Source of the DNA: an uncultured Bacilli bacterium | Lineage (GTDB): Bacteria > Bacillota_I > Bacilli_A > RF39 > UBA660 | Length of the DNA stretch: 37,265 nucleotides | Reading direction: 5' to 3' | NCBI GenBank assembly: GCA_934097085.1 | Contig: CAKONK010000014.1 | Coordinates: forward strand, 1 to 37,265 | Shown: positions 7,854-15,850 of the stretch, in pieces | How the letters are laid out: every line of letters begins with the position of its first letter | Position numbering within the stretch: the stretch's first letter is position 1 | The notes under the pieces: model-generated | The model's input: only the letters and a program-made list of their open reading frames with translations | Told to the model about the DNA's origin: nothing | The model's database searches: none | Made by a program: the position numbers and the translations under genes

Positions 7854-8242
7854 AAAAATATAATGTGTTTTGTGAAGTTAAAATTAGTAATATAATTTTA
7901 ATTATTTTTGGCATAGCTTTATGTGTTGTGTCTATAGTTATTGATAAAAAATTAAATTATACATTTTTAATACTTACTTTATTATTAGTTATGATTTTTG
8001 CAAGAGATTTAAAAAAGTATTTAAATTTAAAAAAATATGGTAAGCTTATTAAAGGTGCAAAATATAAAATTGTAGTTCAAAATGGCAAAAAAGCTCTTAT
8101 GGTTGAATATAAAGATAATAATTTTCCTTATGAAATAATTGGAAAATTACCTTATAAATTTAAGGGAAAAACTGGTAAAACAGATATTTTGATAAATAAA
8201 AAAGATCCAAATGAATTTTATGCATTTGGACCTTTAGAATAA
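7850..8242 (+). CDS. Two-helix membrane protein (DUF3592-like)
   Basis: A 130-residue protein with two adjacent hydrophobic helices (SNIILIIFGIALCVVSIVI and YTFLILTLLLVMIFA) and a C-terminal beta-rich domain ending in GKTDILINKKDPNEFYAF. Such ends (V/I-x-V/I-N/D-P-x-x-P-x-x-x) recur in DUF3592-type membrane proteins. Its ATG overlaps the stop of the HExxH gene by 4 nt, so it is translationally coupled and presumably functions with it at the membrane. Family assignment is tentative. Confidence 0.5.
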   Translation: MKKYNVFCEVKISNIILIIFGIALCVVSIVIDKKLNYTFLILTLLLVMIFARDLKKYLNLKKYGKLIKGAKYKIVVQNGKKALMVEYKDNNFPYEIIGKLPYKFKGKTGKTDILINKKDPNEFYAFGPLE

Positions 8243-8286
8243 CTTTTACTGTATTTTTTGTAAATGCGTTTATGTAGTAAAAGTCT

Positions 8287-8318
8287 TAGTTAGAAATGTC
8301 TTTTTTCTAACTATTTTT
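8287..8318 (+). terminator. Rho-independent terminator of the 6438-8242 operon
   Basis: TAGTTAGAAA (8287-8296) pairs with TTTCTAACTA (8304-8313) over a 7-nt loop, followed by TTTTT. A weaker inverted repeat, CTTTTACT/AGTAAAAG (8243-8250/8276-8283), precedes it. Confidence 0.85.
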
Positions 8319-8364
8319 ATTATGTGATTATTTTAAATATTTATACATTTTTTTATTAATTTTT

Positions 8365-8393
8365 TTGCTTTTATATATAAAGTATGTTAGTAT
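8365..8393 (+). promoter_or_regulatory. Promoter of the GT2-GtrA operon
   Basis: -35 TTGCTT (8365-8370), 17-bp spacer, extended -10 TGT-TAGTAT (8385-8393), then GAAAGAAGG before ATG 8415. Confidence 0.6.
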
Positions 8394-8414
8394 ATAGGTA
8401 AGAAAGAAGGTACT

Positions 8415-9317
8415 ATGGAAAAAATAGCAGTATTGATACCGTGTTATAACGAATCAAAAACAGTAGCCAAAGTAGTAAAGGATTATAAAAAAGCCTTACC
8501 GGAGGCAACAATTTATGTGTATGATAATAACTCTAGCGATCATACAGATGAAATAGCAAGAAAAGCTGGAGCAACAGTAGTTTATGAATATAAGCAAGGA
8601 AAAGGAAATGTAATTCGTTCAATGTTTAGAGATATTGATGCAGAGTGTTACATAATGATAGATGGAGATGATACATATCCAGCCGAAAATGCAAGGGAAA
8701 TGTGCGATTTAATTTTATCTAAAAAAGCTGATATGGTAATTGGAGATAGATTATCCTCAACATACTTTACAGAAAATAAAAGACCATTCCATAATTTAGG
8801 AAATAGAATGGTAAGATTTTTAATTAACAAATTATTTCATAACAATGTAAAAGATATAATGACAGGTTATCGTGCATTTAGTTATGATTTTGTAAAAGGA
8901 TTCCCAGTTTTATCAAAAGGATTTGAAATAGAAACAGAAATGACTATTCACGCAGTTGATAAAAACTATCATTTAGTGGAAGTACCAGTTAATTATAAAG
9001 ATAGACCCGAAGGTAGTGTATCAAAACTTAATACATATAAAGATGGTTTTAAAGTACTTAAAACAATTGCTGTACTATTCAAAGAATATAAACCAAGAGC
9101 ATTTTTTGGAATACTTGGAACACTTTTATTAATTGTTAGTTTAATATTAGGTATTCCAGTATTAGGAAGTATTTCACTTCATCAAGTAAGATTTGTAATT
9201 GCAAGTATATTATTCTTATTAACTTTAATGATGTACACAGCAGGTATCGTTTTAGGAGTAGTTGCTAAAAATAATAAAAAAGAGTATGAACTACTTATGA
9301 ATTTAATGAAGAAATAA
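8415..9317 (+). CDS. Family 2 glycosyltransferase, dolichol-phosphate-mannose synthase/GtrB-like
   Basis: A 300-residue GT-A enzyme. It opens with IAVLIPCYNESKTVAKVV, carries the DNNSSDHT loop, the DGDDTYP metal-binding motif and GDRLSS, and has MTGYRAFSYDF plus EIETEMTIHA near the acceptor site. Two C-terminal transmembrane helices (FFGILGTLLLIVSLILGI and ASILFLLTLMMYTAGIVL) place it at the membrane. This is the layout of polyprenyl-phosphate glycosyltransferases (DPM1/GtrB type), which transfer a sugar from a nucleotide sugar to undecaprenyl phosphate on the cytoplasmic face. The next gene, 1 nt downstream, is a GtrA-type partner that would flip the lipid-linked sugar for decoration of a surface glycan or teichoic acid. 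Confidence 0.9.
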   Translation: MEKIAVLIPCYNESKTVAKVVKDYKKALPEATIYVYDNNSSDHTDEIARKAGATVVYEYKQGKGNVIRSMFRDIDAECYIMIDGDDTYPAENAREMCDLILSKKADMVIGDRLSSTYFTENKRPFHNLGNRMVRFLINKLFHNNVKDIMTGYRAFSYDFVKGFPVLSKGFEIETEMTIHAVDKNYHLVEVPVNYKDRPEGSVSKLNTYKDGFKVLKTIAVLFKEYKPRAFFGILGTLLLIVSLILGIPVLGSISLHQVRFVIASILFLLTLMMYTAGIVLGVVAKNNKKEYELLMNLMKK

Positions 9318-9318
9318 T

Positions 9319-9702
9319 ATGAAAAAATTAATAAATCAAATATTAAAATTTGGTGTAGTCGGAGGTATTGCTTTTGTAATTGATTATGGAATATTATTCT
9401 TACTTGCAAAAGTAATAGGTTTAAATGAACTATTAAGTGCCGCAATATCATTTATAGTTTCTCTAACATTTAATTATTTTCTAAGTACGAAATGGGTTTT
9501 TGAGGCAAAAAAACAAACGCCTAAAGAAGTAATTATATTTGTCATATTAAGTGTAGTAGGATTAGGTATTAATGAAATACTTATATATTTAGGTACAAAG
9601 AAACTTGGAATAGATGTAATGATAGTAAAACTATTTGCTACAGCAATTGTAATGGTATATAATTTTATAACAAGAAAACTAATTATTGAAAAACATAATT
9701 AG
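9319..9702 (+). CDS. GtrA family membrane protein (putative lipid-linked sugar flippase)
   Basis: A 127-residue protein with four hydrophobic helices. Diagnostic GtrA features are FGVVGGIAFVIDYGILFLL at the N-terminus, ISFIVSLTFNYFLSTKWVF in the middle and the C-terminal FNYITRK-like stretch (VYNFITRKLII). GtrA proteins are thought to translocate undecaprenyl-phosphate-linked sugars made by GtrB-type transferases, which is the gene 1 nt upstream. The stop codon lies inside the terminator stem. No GtrC-type glycosyltransferase is adjacent; the GT-C-like protein at 12700-14274 is a distant candidate. Confidence 0.88.
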   Translation: MKKLINQILKFGVVGGIAFVIDYGILFLLAKVIGLNELLSAAISFIVSLTFNYFLSTKWVFEAKKQTPKEVIIFVILSVVGLGINEILIYLGTKKLGIDVMIVKLFATAIVMVYNFITRKLIIEKHN

Positions 9703-9711
9703 TTTTTATTT
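9675..9711 (+). terminator. Terminator embedded in the end of the GtrA gene
   Basis: AAAACTAATTAT (9675-9686) pairs perfectly with ATAATTAGTTTT (9695-9706) over an 8-nt loop. The TAG stop at 9700-9702 is in the second arm. Confidence 0.85.
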
Positions 9712-9715
9712 TATG

Positions 9716-9744
9716 TTGACAAGTGTACGAAATACACATATAAT
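9716..9744 (+). promoter_or_regulatory. Full-consensus sigma-A promoter with an inverted repeat in the spacer
   Basis: TTGACA (9716-9721), exactly 17 bp, TATAAT (9739-9744). GTGTA (9723-9727) and TACAC (9733-9737) form an inverted repeat separated by 5 bp within the spacer, placed like a repressor site. Confidence 0.8.
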
Positions 9745-9763
9745 AAATTTGAGAGGAGATTAA

Positions 9764-10696
9764 ATGGAAAAGGTTAAAATAAGTAAATCATATAATTTGG
9801 AAAATGAAAGTTTTATTATTAATTATGAAGGAATAACTGAAATTAATAATAATGATTTAAGTGATGTAAATAATTTATTAACTGATTTTGTAAATAATCA
9901 TAATCATGTTGATATGGTAACAAATGTTAGAATACTTGCAACAATTTTTAAAAATTTTAATAATATGAAATTAAATGTTTTTTCTCACTACAATGGTGTA
10001 TCAGAAAATATTAGATATCAAAATGATGAGCTACTTTATTATGAAAGAGTAATTGGAAGCAATGAATGTAAATTTGAATACAATAATTTAAGCGGTATTA
10101 AATTTGAATGTGATAAACAAGATAAACAGATGGTCATTTCATTATTAACAGAAATGATGGAACAATTATATTTCCTAAAACAATTTAAAAAATTTGAATT
10201 AAATACTGATGACAAGATATTGATTGAAATATATAGATTGTTTTATAATGAAAATCCTGATTTTAGTTATAAAAACATAAATGCAAAAATTCAGACAATG
10301 ATGTCAATTTTAGCTAGATTTAATATTTTACTTTCAGAATATTGTTTTACTTTTTGGAAACATTTTAAAATACCAACATCTGAGGACTTAAATATGCAAA
10401 TAAATAAACTTTACCCATTTGGAAAAATAAAAAATGAAGATAATTATATAGTTCTTTCTAAAGAAGCAAAAATGGTTATAAAAACTGTTAGTAAAAGTTT
10501 AAATGAATTAATAAATAACAATGAAAATTTTTTAGAAAAGTTAATGCTTATTAGTAGAATTATTTATATAAGTAGATACCGTATTTCATTAGACACAGAT
10601 GTTCAAGAAATTGCTAAAATAGCAGAAGTTTCACAAGAGGATGTTTTATTATGTAGGTCTTTGGTAAAAAAAGTAGAAAATAAAAGTATAAAATAA
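9764..10696 (+). CDS. Conserved-looking cytoplasmic protein, function unknown
   Basis: A 310-residue soluble protein with no signal peptide, membrane helix or catalytic motif that I recognise. The first 60 residues are rich in Asn/Asp and look beta-structured; the rest is helical. The last 50 residues (TDVQEIAKIAEVSQEDVLLC) have the spacing of a helix-turn-helix, so a DNA- or RNA-binding role is possible but unproven. It is a single-gene unit driven by the strongest promoter in the window and a GAGAGGAG ribosome site, and lies directly before yebC-ftsY. Strong expression potential with a possible operator suggests a tightly controlled, abundant protein. Confidence 0.6.
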   Translation: MEKVKISKSYNLENESFIINYEGITEINNNDLSDVNNLLTDFVNNHNHVDMVTNVRILATIFKNFNNMKLNVFSHYNGVSENIRYQNDELLYYERVIGSNECKFEYNNLSGIKFECDKQDKQMVISLLTEMMEQLYFLKQFKKFELNTDDKILIEIYRLFYNENPDFSYKNINAKIQTMMSILARFNILLSEYCFTFWKHFKIPTSEDLNMQINKLYPFGKIKNEDNYIVLSKEAKMVIKTVSKSLNELINNNENFLEKLMLISRIIYISRYRISLDTDVQEIAKIAEVSQEDVLLCRSLVKKVENKSIK

Positions 10697-10706
10697 TCAT
10701 AAAATA

Positions 10707-10735
10707 AAGACATTTTCTCGGAAATTTGGTAAAAT
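10707..10735 (+). promoter_or_regulatory. Promoter of the yebC-ftsY-ylxM operon
   Basis: -35 AAGACA (10707-10712), 17-bp spacer, extended -10 TGG-TAAAAT (10727-10735), then AAGGAG before ATG 10759. Confidence 0.65.
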
Positions 10736-10758
10736 AAATCTAGAAAGAAGGAGAAAAT

Positions 10759-11475
10759 ATGGGAAGAGCATATGAAGTTAGAAAAGCAAGCATTCAAAAA
10801 ACAGGTGCTGCAAGAGGAAAAATTTATACAACATTTGCTAAAGAAATTTATTTAGCAGCAAAGAAAGGTATTCCTGATCCAGATTCTAATATTGTATTAA
10901 AAAGAATTATTGAAAAGGCTAAGAAAAATGAGGTACCCTCAGATATAATTAATAGAGCGATTGATAAAGCAAAAGGAATGGGACAAGATGAATATGAGGT
11001 AGTAACTTATGAAGGTTTTGGACCTGGTGCTTCAACACTTATTATTAAATGCTTAACAGATAATGTAAATCGTACTGTAGGTTTTGTAAGAGCAGCCTTT
11101 AATAAAGTACATAAAAGTTTAGGAGTAACAAACTCTGTTGCTTATAATTATGATTATCTTGGAGTAGTTTCATTTAAATATAATAATGAAGAAGAAATAT
11201 TTGATAAACTTTTAGAGGAAGGTATAGAACCAGTGGACTTTGAAAGTGAAGATGGCACCATTACTATTTCAGTTAATCCAACTGATGAAAATAAATTAAA
11301 AGATGTAATAGAGAAAGTTATTCCAAATGTTGATTATCTATATGATGAAGTAGGTATGTTTGCAAAAGATAAAGTCACTTTAGAGGGTGAAGATAAAGAA
11401 AAATTTGAACTTCTTTTAAATATGCTTAATGATATTGAGGATGTTTCAAATATTTATCATAATGTGGAGTTATAA
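10759..11475 (+). CDS. YebC/TACO1 family protein, YeeI/YeeN (YebC2-like) subgroup
   Basis: A 238-residue protein of the usual family length. The start MGRAYEVRKASIQKTGAARG, with Tyr-Glu-Val rather than the GHSKWANIKH of classical YebC, is typical of the YeeN/YeeI clade. Other hallmarks are IYTTFAKEIYLAAKKGIPDP, VPSDIINRAIDKAKG and YEGFGPGASTLIIKCLTDN. Members were first annotated as transcription regulators; recent work links the family to relief of ribosome stalling at proline-rich stretches and to mitochondrial translation activation (TACO1). Its stop overlaps the ftsY start by 1 nt (TAATG). Confidence 0.9.
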   Translation: MGRAYEVRKASIQKTGAARGKIYTTFAKEIYLAAKKGIPDPDSNIVLKRIIEKAKKNEVPSDIINRAIDKAKGMGQDEYEVVTYEGFGPGASTLIIKCLTDNVNRTVGFVRAAFNKVHKSLGVTNSVAYNYDYLGVVSFKYNNEEEIFDKLLEEGIEPVDFESEDGTITISVNPTDENKLKDVIEKVIPNVDYLYDEVGMFAKDKVTLEGEDKEKFELLLNMLNDIEDVSNIYHNVEL

Positions 11476-12449
11476 TGTCATTTTTTACAAAGTTAAAAGA
11501 TAAATTTACTAAGAAAACTAATGATGAAGTAACCACTAAATATGAAAAGGGTTTAGAAAAGACAAGAAATGAATTTGTCTCAAAATTAAATCTACTTGGA
11601 ATAAAATATACTAAAGTAAGCGAGGAATATTTTGATGAATTAGAAAAAATTCTTATAAGTGCTGATATTGGTATAAATACTGTCTTTAAATTTATGGATA
11701 GAATTAAAGATAGAGTAAGAAAGGAAAATATTATTGACACTAAATATTTAAATGAGGTAATTGTCGACGAACTTTTCATTATTTATGTTGAAGGTGAAAA
11801 TTTAACTGATAAAATAAATTATAGTGAAAATGGTCCAACAGTTATTTTAATGGTTGGTGTAAATGGTGTTGGTAAAACTACAACAATTGCTAAACTTGCT
11901 TATAAATTTAAAAATATGAGTAAAAGTGTAATGATGGTTGCGGGAGATACATTCCGTGCTGGTGCTGTTGAACAATTAAAACTTTGGAGTGAAAAAGTTG
12001 GAACTGACTTTTATGGAAAAGAAAATATTGATCCAGCTGGAGTAATATACGATGGTATTCAAAAAGCTAAAGAAAATAATAATGATATTGTTTTAGTCGA
12101 TACTGCAGGAAGACTTCAAAATAAAGTAAATCTTATGAATGAACTTGAAAAGATTAATAGAGTAATAGGTAAACTTATACCTGGTGCTCCTCACGAAACA
12201 CTTTTAGTAATTGATGCAACAACTGGACAAAATGGTATTATGCAAGCAACTGAATTTAAAAAAATTACAAATATTACTGGTATAGTTCTTACTAAACTAG
12301 ATAGTTCCTCAAAAGGAGGAATAGTTCTTGCTATTAAAGAAAATACAAATATTCCTGTTAAATTCATTGGACTCGGAGAGAAAATGGAAGACTTAGATAC
12401 ATTTGATATTGAAAATTATATCTATGGTTTATTCAAGGATATGCTATAA
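11475..12449 (+). CDS. ftsY: Signal recognition particle receptor FtsY
   Basis: A 324-residue SRP GTPase. An N-terminal basic helical stretch (SFFTKLKDKFTKKTND) and the four-helix N domain precede the NG GTPase domain with P-loop GVNGVGKTT (about 128-136), AGDTFRAGAVEQL, DTAGR, the G4 motif TKLD and the GLGEKMEDL closing loop. The long acidic A domain of E. coli FtsY is absent, as usual in low-GC Gram-positives. It docks ribosome-SRP complexes at the membrane for co-translational insertion. It overlaps yebC by 1 nt upstream and ylxM by 1 nt downstream; ffh, often next in this cluster, is not here. Confidence 0.95.
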   Translation: MSFFTKLKDKFTKKTNDEVTTKYEKGLEKTRNEFVSKLNLLGIKYTKVSEEYFDELEKILISADIGINTVFKFMDRIKDRVRKENIIDTKYLNEVIVDELFIIYVEGENLTDKINYSENGPTVILMVGVNGVGKTTTIAKLAYKFKNMSKSVMMVAGDTFRAGAVEQLKLWSEKVGTDFYGKENIDPAGVIYDGIQKAKENNNDIVLVDTAGRLQNKVNLMNELEKINRVIGKLIPGAPHETLLVIDATTGQNGIMQATEFKKITNITGIVLTKLDSSSKGGIVLAIKENTNIPVKFIGLGEKMEDLDTFDIENYIYGLFKDML

Positions 12450-12688
12450 TGGAAAATTTTATTTACTATAGCGAGCTTTATAATATTTACAAATGTTTAT
12501 TTACTGATAAACAAAAAAGTATTTTAGAACTTTATTATAATGAAAACCTATCACTTTCAGAAATATCTGATATAGAAAATGTATCAAAAAGTTATATTGG
12601 TAAAATTATTAAAGAAAGTCAAAATAAACTATTATTTTATGAAGAAAATATAGGTTATTATAAATTACTTAAAAATAATCAAAAATAA
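12449..12688 (+). CDS. ylxM: YlxM-like SRP-associated helix-turn-helix protein (UPF0122)
   Basis: A 79-residue protein with the sigma-70 region 4-like HTH of YlxM: LFTDKQKSILELYYNENLSL, then SEISDIENVSKSYIGKIIK. YlxM genes typically sit beside ftsY/ffh in Firmicutes and Mollicutes, and Streptococcus YlxM is reported to modulate the SRP pathway. The protein is shorter than the usual 105-115 residues. The ATG overlaps the ftsY stop (TAATG), with AAGGATAT 8 nt upstream. Confidence 0.8.
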   Translation: MENFIYYSELYNIYKCLFTDKQKSILELYYNENLSLSEISDIENVSKSYIGKIIKESQNKLLFYEENIGYYKLLKNNQK

Positions 12689-12719
12689 AAAGGCTCAAGT
12701 TATTTTGAACCTTTTTTTA
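12687..12719. terminator. Bidirectional terminator between convergent genes
   Basis: AAAAAGGCTCAA (12687-12698) pairs with TTGAACCTTTTT (12705-12716) with one mismatch; T runs face both ways. It overlaps the last codons of the minus-strand gene. Confidence 0.75.
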
Positions 12720-14274
12720 TGGCTTCATCTACGACTTTAGTGTACTCACTAATTATCTTTTCTCTTTCTTCATCTGAAAATGTATCATTTCTTGCATATA
12801 ATCTATAACCTTTATCAGTATTTTCATATAATACAAAATAATTTTCTTTAGTAGTATCTATTCTATTATATAACCAATCATCTTTAGCCACTAAAAGATG
12901 GGTAAAATCATACTTTTCTAAAAATTCGTGAGCATCTAAATTACCATGTTGTAAATCATAAAATTCTTTGAATATATCAGCTTTTCCATTATTTTTCTTT
13001 AAAAAATATTCCGCTCTTGGGTCAATATATGCTTTATAACCTCTGAATTCTACATAGCCTCCATCATTAAATGAGGTATAAACTTTAGCACTATCAGTGT
13101 CTTTATAATATTTTTCTAAAGTGTTAATAGCTCCTTCAGCATTATGTGATAATGTTATTTCTTTTTTACTTGATATGTAAAAATATCCAAATGCAATAAT
13201 TATTCCAATAGCAAATATCATAAAGACATTATTAACTGCATTTTGAACTGGCTTAAATATAGCTCTTAAATCTTTTGGAACCATATCTTTGAAGAAATAT
13301 GCAAGTGGGAAAAATGCGACTAAAATGAAATTACTAAAACCTTTTAAAGCCATAAATCCTAAAATCATTGTTCCACAAAATAAACATATGTATCTTACTC
13401 TAACTTTTCCCTCTCTAAAGTAAGTATAAATTAAACCTATTAAAAGAATAATAATTGCCATATGTTTACATATATCTAAATCTAAACTAAATGGTAAAAG
13501 TTCTTTAATAAATATACGCATATAATGATCTGAAAATGAACCAAATATAAATGTTATTGCTTTATAGAAATATGGATTAATTAGTCCCATTAAAATAGAA
13601 ATTCCTATTGCAATAAATAATGGTTTTTTCTCGTAACCTTGAAGTCTTAATTCTTTGATATTGAATGAATCAATTACATAACATAAAATAAATAAGAAAA
13701 GCATTACCCATAAAGAGGCGTGCATATTTATTTGAATTAGTGATATAATAGGAAGCCATATCAAATATTTTTTATCTTTTTTGTGAATATATAGTTCAAG
13801 AGCATATATTAGTCCAAGTAGAGTTATGTAACTAAATATCTGTGGCCTTGAAACTATAAAATGTGATGTTAATGTTAAATCACAAATAAACATTAACAAT
13901 AAAGAAATAGTTCTGTTATTTTCACTAATTAACATACATATTTTATAAAGTAATGCACATATACAAATATTACATATAACTATTAATAATAGAATTCCCA
14001 TTTCTCCGAAGAAATCATATACTACCCATAAAAATGATGCTGAAAGCCAGTTTTGAACAACAACATTTAAGCCTTTGTGAATTGAAAATGGGTCAGTATG
14101 AAATATACCATGTTTTAATATATATCTTCCTTCAGTTATTAAATACCAAAAATCATTATCAAGTTTTTTATTTACAAGTACTACAAATATTGAAAGAAGA
14201 GCAATTAAAAATATTGGTAACCATTTTGATGACTTATAATCATCTTTAATATTTTTTTTACTTTTTTTTGTCAT
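12700..14274 (-). CDS. Polytopic GT-C-like membrane protein
   Basis: A 524-residue protein with about ten transmembrane helices and a soluble C-terminal domain of about 130 residues. The first extracytoplasmic loop carries DNDFWYLITEGRYILKHG followed by DPFS. This acidic D-x-D-F-W...G...G...DPFS pattern is seen in GT-C fold glycosyltransferases and PMT-like proteins that use polyprenyl-phosphate sugars. The exported tail contains YTSFNDGGYVEFRGYKAYID, recalling the GGYL...VFIDGR motif of related membrane proteins. It may accept lipid-linked sugars such as those produced by the GT2/GtrA pair at 8415-9702, but that link is speculative. GAAAGG lies 9 nt before the start codon. Confidence 0.65.
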   Translation of the reverse strand: MTKKSKKNIKDDYKSSKWLPIFLIALLSIFVVLVNKKLDNDFWYLITEGRYILKHGIFHTDPFSIHKGLNVVVQNWLSASFLWVVYDFFGEMGILLLIVICNICICALLYKICMLISENNRTISLLLMFICDLTLTSHFIVSRPQIFSYITLLGLIYALELYIHKKDKKYLIWLPIISLIQINMHASLWVMLFLFILCYVIDSFNIKELRLQGYEKKPLFIAIGISILMGLINPYFYKAITFIFGSFSDHYMRIFIKELLPFSLDLDICKHMAIIILLIGLIYTYFREGKVRVRYICLFCGTMILGFMALKGFSNFILVAFFPLAYFFKDMVPKDLRAIFKPVQNAVNNVFMIFAIGIIIAFGYFYISSKKEITLSHNAEGAINTLEKYYKDTDSAKVYTSFNDGGYVEFRGYKAYIDPRAEYFLKKNNGKADIFKEFYDLQHGNLDAHEFLEKYDFTHLLVAKDDWLYNRIDTTKENYFVLYENTDKGYRLYARNDTFSDEEREKIISEYTKVVDEAIKKGSK

Positions 14275-14296
14275 AACCTTTAACCTTTCTAACTAA

Positions 14297-14324
14297 ATTA
14301 TACCAAAATCTTAACTTAAATCAA
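14297..14324 (-). promoter_or_regulatory. Promoter of the GT-C-like gene
   Basis: Minus strand: -35 TTGATT (14319-14324), 16-bp spacer, extended -10 TGG-TATAAT (14297-14305). Confidence 0.7.
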
Positions 14325-14378
14325 AATAAATTGGTATTTTTTTAGAAAATAATTAATAAAAATTAATATGAGGTGCAA

Positions 14379-15524
14379 ATGAAAAAAATTGTTTTTATAT
14401 TAATTTCTTTATTTAGTTTTATTTTTATAAAAAATGTTAGTGCTGTGGAAATGGACATAAGTGCAAAAAGTGCTATTTTAGTGGATTTTAATACGGGAAA
14501 AGTATTATATTCAAAAAATGAAAATGAACCACTTGCAATGGCTTCGATGACAAAGGTAATGAGTATGCTTTTGATAATGGAAAAAATTGATGATGGATCA
14601 TTAAAATATGATGATATTGTAGAGATATCTGCTGAGGCCTCTTCGATGGGTGGTAGTCAAATATTTTTAAATCCTGGTGATAAATATAAAGTAGTGGACC
14701 TTTTAAAAGGTGTTGCTATGGCATCAGCTAATGATGCAGTTGTCGCTTTAGCGGAAAAAACTTATGGTTCTAAAGAACATTTTATCGAGGCAATGAATAA
14801 AAAGGCAGAAAGTCTTGGCCTTAAAAATACTCATTTTGTTAATGTTCATGGTCTTGATGAAGAGGGACATTATTCATCAGCATATGATATGTCAGTTATG
14901 GCAAGAGAACTTTTGAAACATGAAAAAATCCTTGATTTTACAAGAGTATATGAAGAATATTTAACTAAACCAGATGGTTCACAGATTTGGCTTGTTAATA
15001 CAAATAAACTTGTTAGATTCTATGATGGCGTTGATGGACTTAAAACAGGGTTTACTCAAAATGCGGGTTATTGTTTAACCGCTACTGGAAAGAAAAATAA
15101 TTTAAGATTAATAAGTGTAGTTATGGGTGAAGAATCAATTGAAAAAAGAAGTAGTGATACAGTAAAACTCTTAAATTATGGTTTTAATACATTTAAAGTT
15201 AACTTAATTAAAAATAAAAGTGAAATACTTGGTAAAGTAAATGTTCAAAAAGGTAAAAAAGAAAATGTTGATGTAGTACTTGTAAATGATTTAATAGAAC
15301 TATTAAATGCAAGTGATAAACCTAGTAATTATAAATTTAAAATATTGGTAGATAAAATAACTGCTCCAGTTAAAAAGGGTGATGTAATAGGTAAAGTTAA
15401 AGTACTTAATGATAATGGTATTTTAATATCAGAGGTTGATATAACTGTAAATGAAAATGTTTTAAAAGCAAATTTATGGGATTTATTTAAGAGAAATTTA
15501 AAATATAATTTAGTTTGGAATTAA
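14379..15524 (+). CDS. D-alanyl-D-alanine carboxypeptidase (PBP5/DacA-type, peptidase S11)
   Basis: A 381-residue secreted serine peptidase. A signal peptide (MKKIVFILISLFSFIFI, cleavage near NVSA-VE) precedes the penicillin-binding fold with all three active-site motifs: S56-M-T-K59, S116-A-N118 and K222-T-G224. The C-terminal beta domain and an end rich in aromatic and basic residues (LWDLFKRNLKYNLVWN) fit membrane association, as in DacA/DacF. It trims the terminal D-Ala from peptidoglycan pentapeptides, controlling cross-linking. GAGG (14370-14373) lies 5 nt before ATG 14379; an in-frame GTG at 14373 falls inside the ribosome site and is rejected. Monocistronic. Confidence 0.92.
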   Translation: MKKIVFILISLFSFIFIKNVSAVEMDISAKSAILVDFNTGKVLYSKNENEPLAMASMTKVMSMLLIMEKIDDGSLKYDDIVEISAEASSMGGSQIFLNPGDKYKVVDLLKGVAMASANDAVVALAEKTYGSKEHFIEAMNKKAESLGLKNTHFVNVHGLDEEGHYSSAYDMSVMARELLKHEKILDFTRVYEEYLTKPDGSQIWLVNTNKLVRFYDGVDGLKTGFTQNAGYCLTATGKKNNLRLISVVMGEESIEKRSSDTVKLLNYGFNTFKVNLIKNKSEILGKVNVQKGKKENVDVVLVNDLIELLNASDKPSNYKFKILVDKITAPVKKGDVIGKVKVLNDNGILISEVDITVNENVLKANLWDLFKRNLKYNLVWN

Positions 15525-15551
15525 TACCTTTATAGGTATTTTTTTTTTTAT
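15523..15551 (+). terminator. Terminator of the carboxypeptidase gene
   Basis: AATACCT (15523-15529) and AGGTATT (15534-15540) pair over a 4-nt loop, followed by at least nine T residues. The first arm overlaps the TAA stop. Confidence 0.9.
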
Positions 15552-15585
15552 AAATGTATAATATAACTTTTAAGCAATATAATAA

Positions 15586-15614
15586 TTGACTTTAATAAGA
15601 AATTATATTATATT
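15586..15614 (+). promoter_or_regulatory. Strong promoter with no ORF downstream (small RNA promoter)
   Basis: TTGACT (15586-15591), 17 bp, TATATT (15609-15614). It reads into the candidate RNA at about 15621. Confidence 0.75.
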
Positions 15615-15620
15615 GGTATT

Positions 15621-15712
15621 GCATTTGAAAAAAGTGTAATAAAAAAAAGCGGTGATCCCGACCACAACAGGGAACTAAAAAAGGAAACTAGAGAGCTCAC
15701 TCTAGTTTTATT
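15621..15712 (+). ncRNA. Candidate small RNA of about 92 nt
   Basis: Transcription from the promoter at 15586-15614 should begin near 15621 and end at the terminator hairpin AAACTAGAG (15685-15693)/CTCTAGTTT (15700-15708) with a T-rich tail. Between them lies an A-rich 5' part, then a GC-richer island (15649-15673) with a small hairpin TCCC (15656-15659)/GGGA (15670-15673) around an ACCACAA-containing loop, and an AACTAAAAAAGG stretch. No start codon with a ribosome site and no ORF of useful length is present. It could be a free-standing regulatory RNA or a terminated leader (riboswitch or attenuator) of the XRE gene at 15851. I could not match it to a known riboswitch. Confidence 0.55.
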
Positions 15713-15850
15713 ATATAAAATATTATCTGTATAGATATTTTTTTGCTATTAAAAATAACCGGCAAAATAATAGGTAAATAATAAAATTAAACCAATAGTG
15801 TGTGTAAAAATAATTATTTGAATGATAATATTTTTATAGGAAGTGAGAAT

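Noticed and set aside
8243..8283. Inverted repeat CTTTTACT/AGTAAAAG as an independent RNA
   Set aside because: Only an 8-bp stem with a 25-nt loop, directly before a good terminator; more likely part of the operon's 3' end.
15649..15684. preQ1-I riboswitch in the small RNA region
   Set aside because: A GGG hairpin and an AACTAAAAAA stretch are present, but the GGTTC...ACCC stem order of preQ1-I is not, and no queuosine gene follows.
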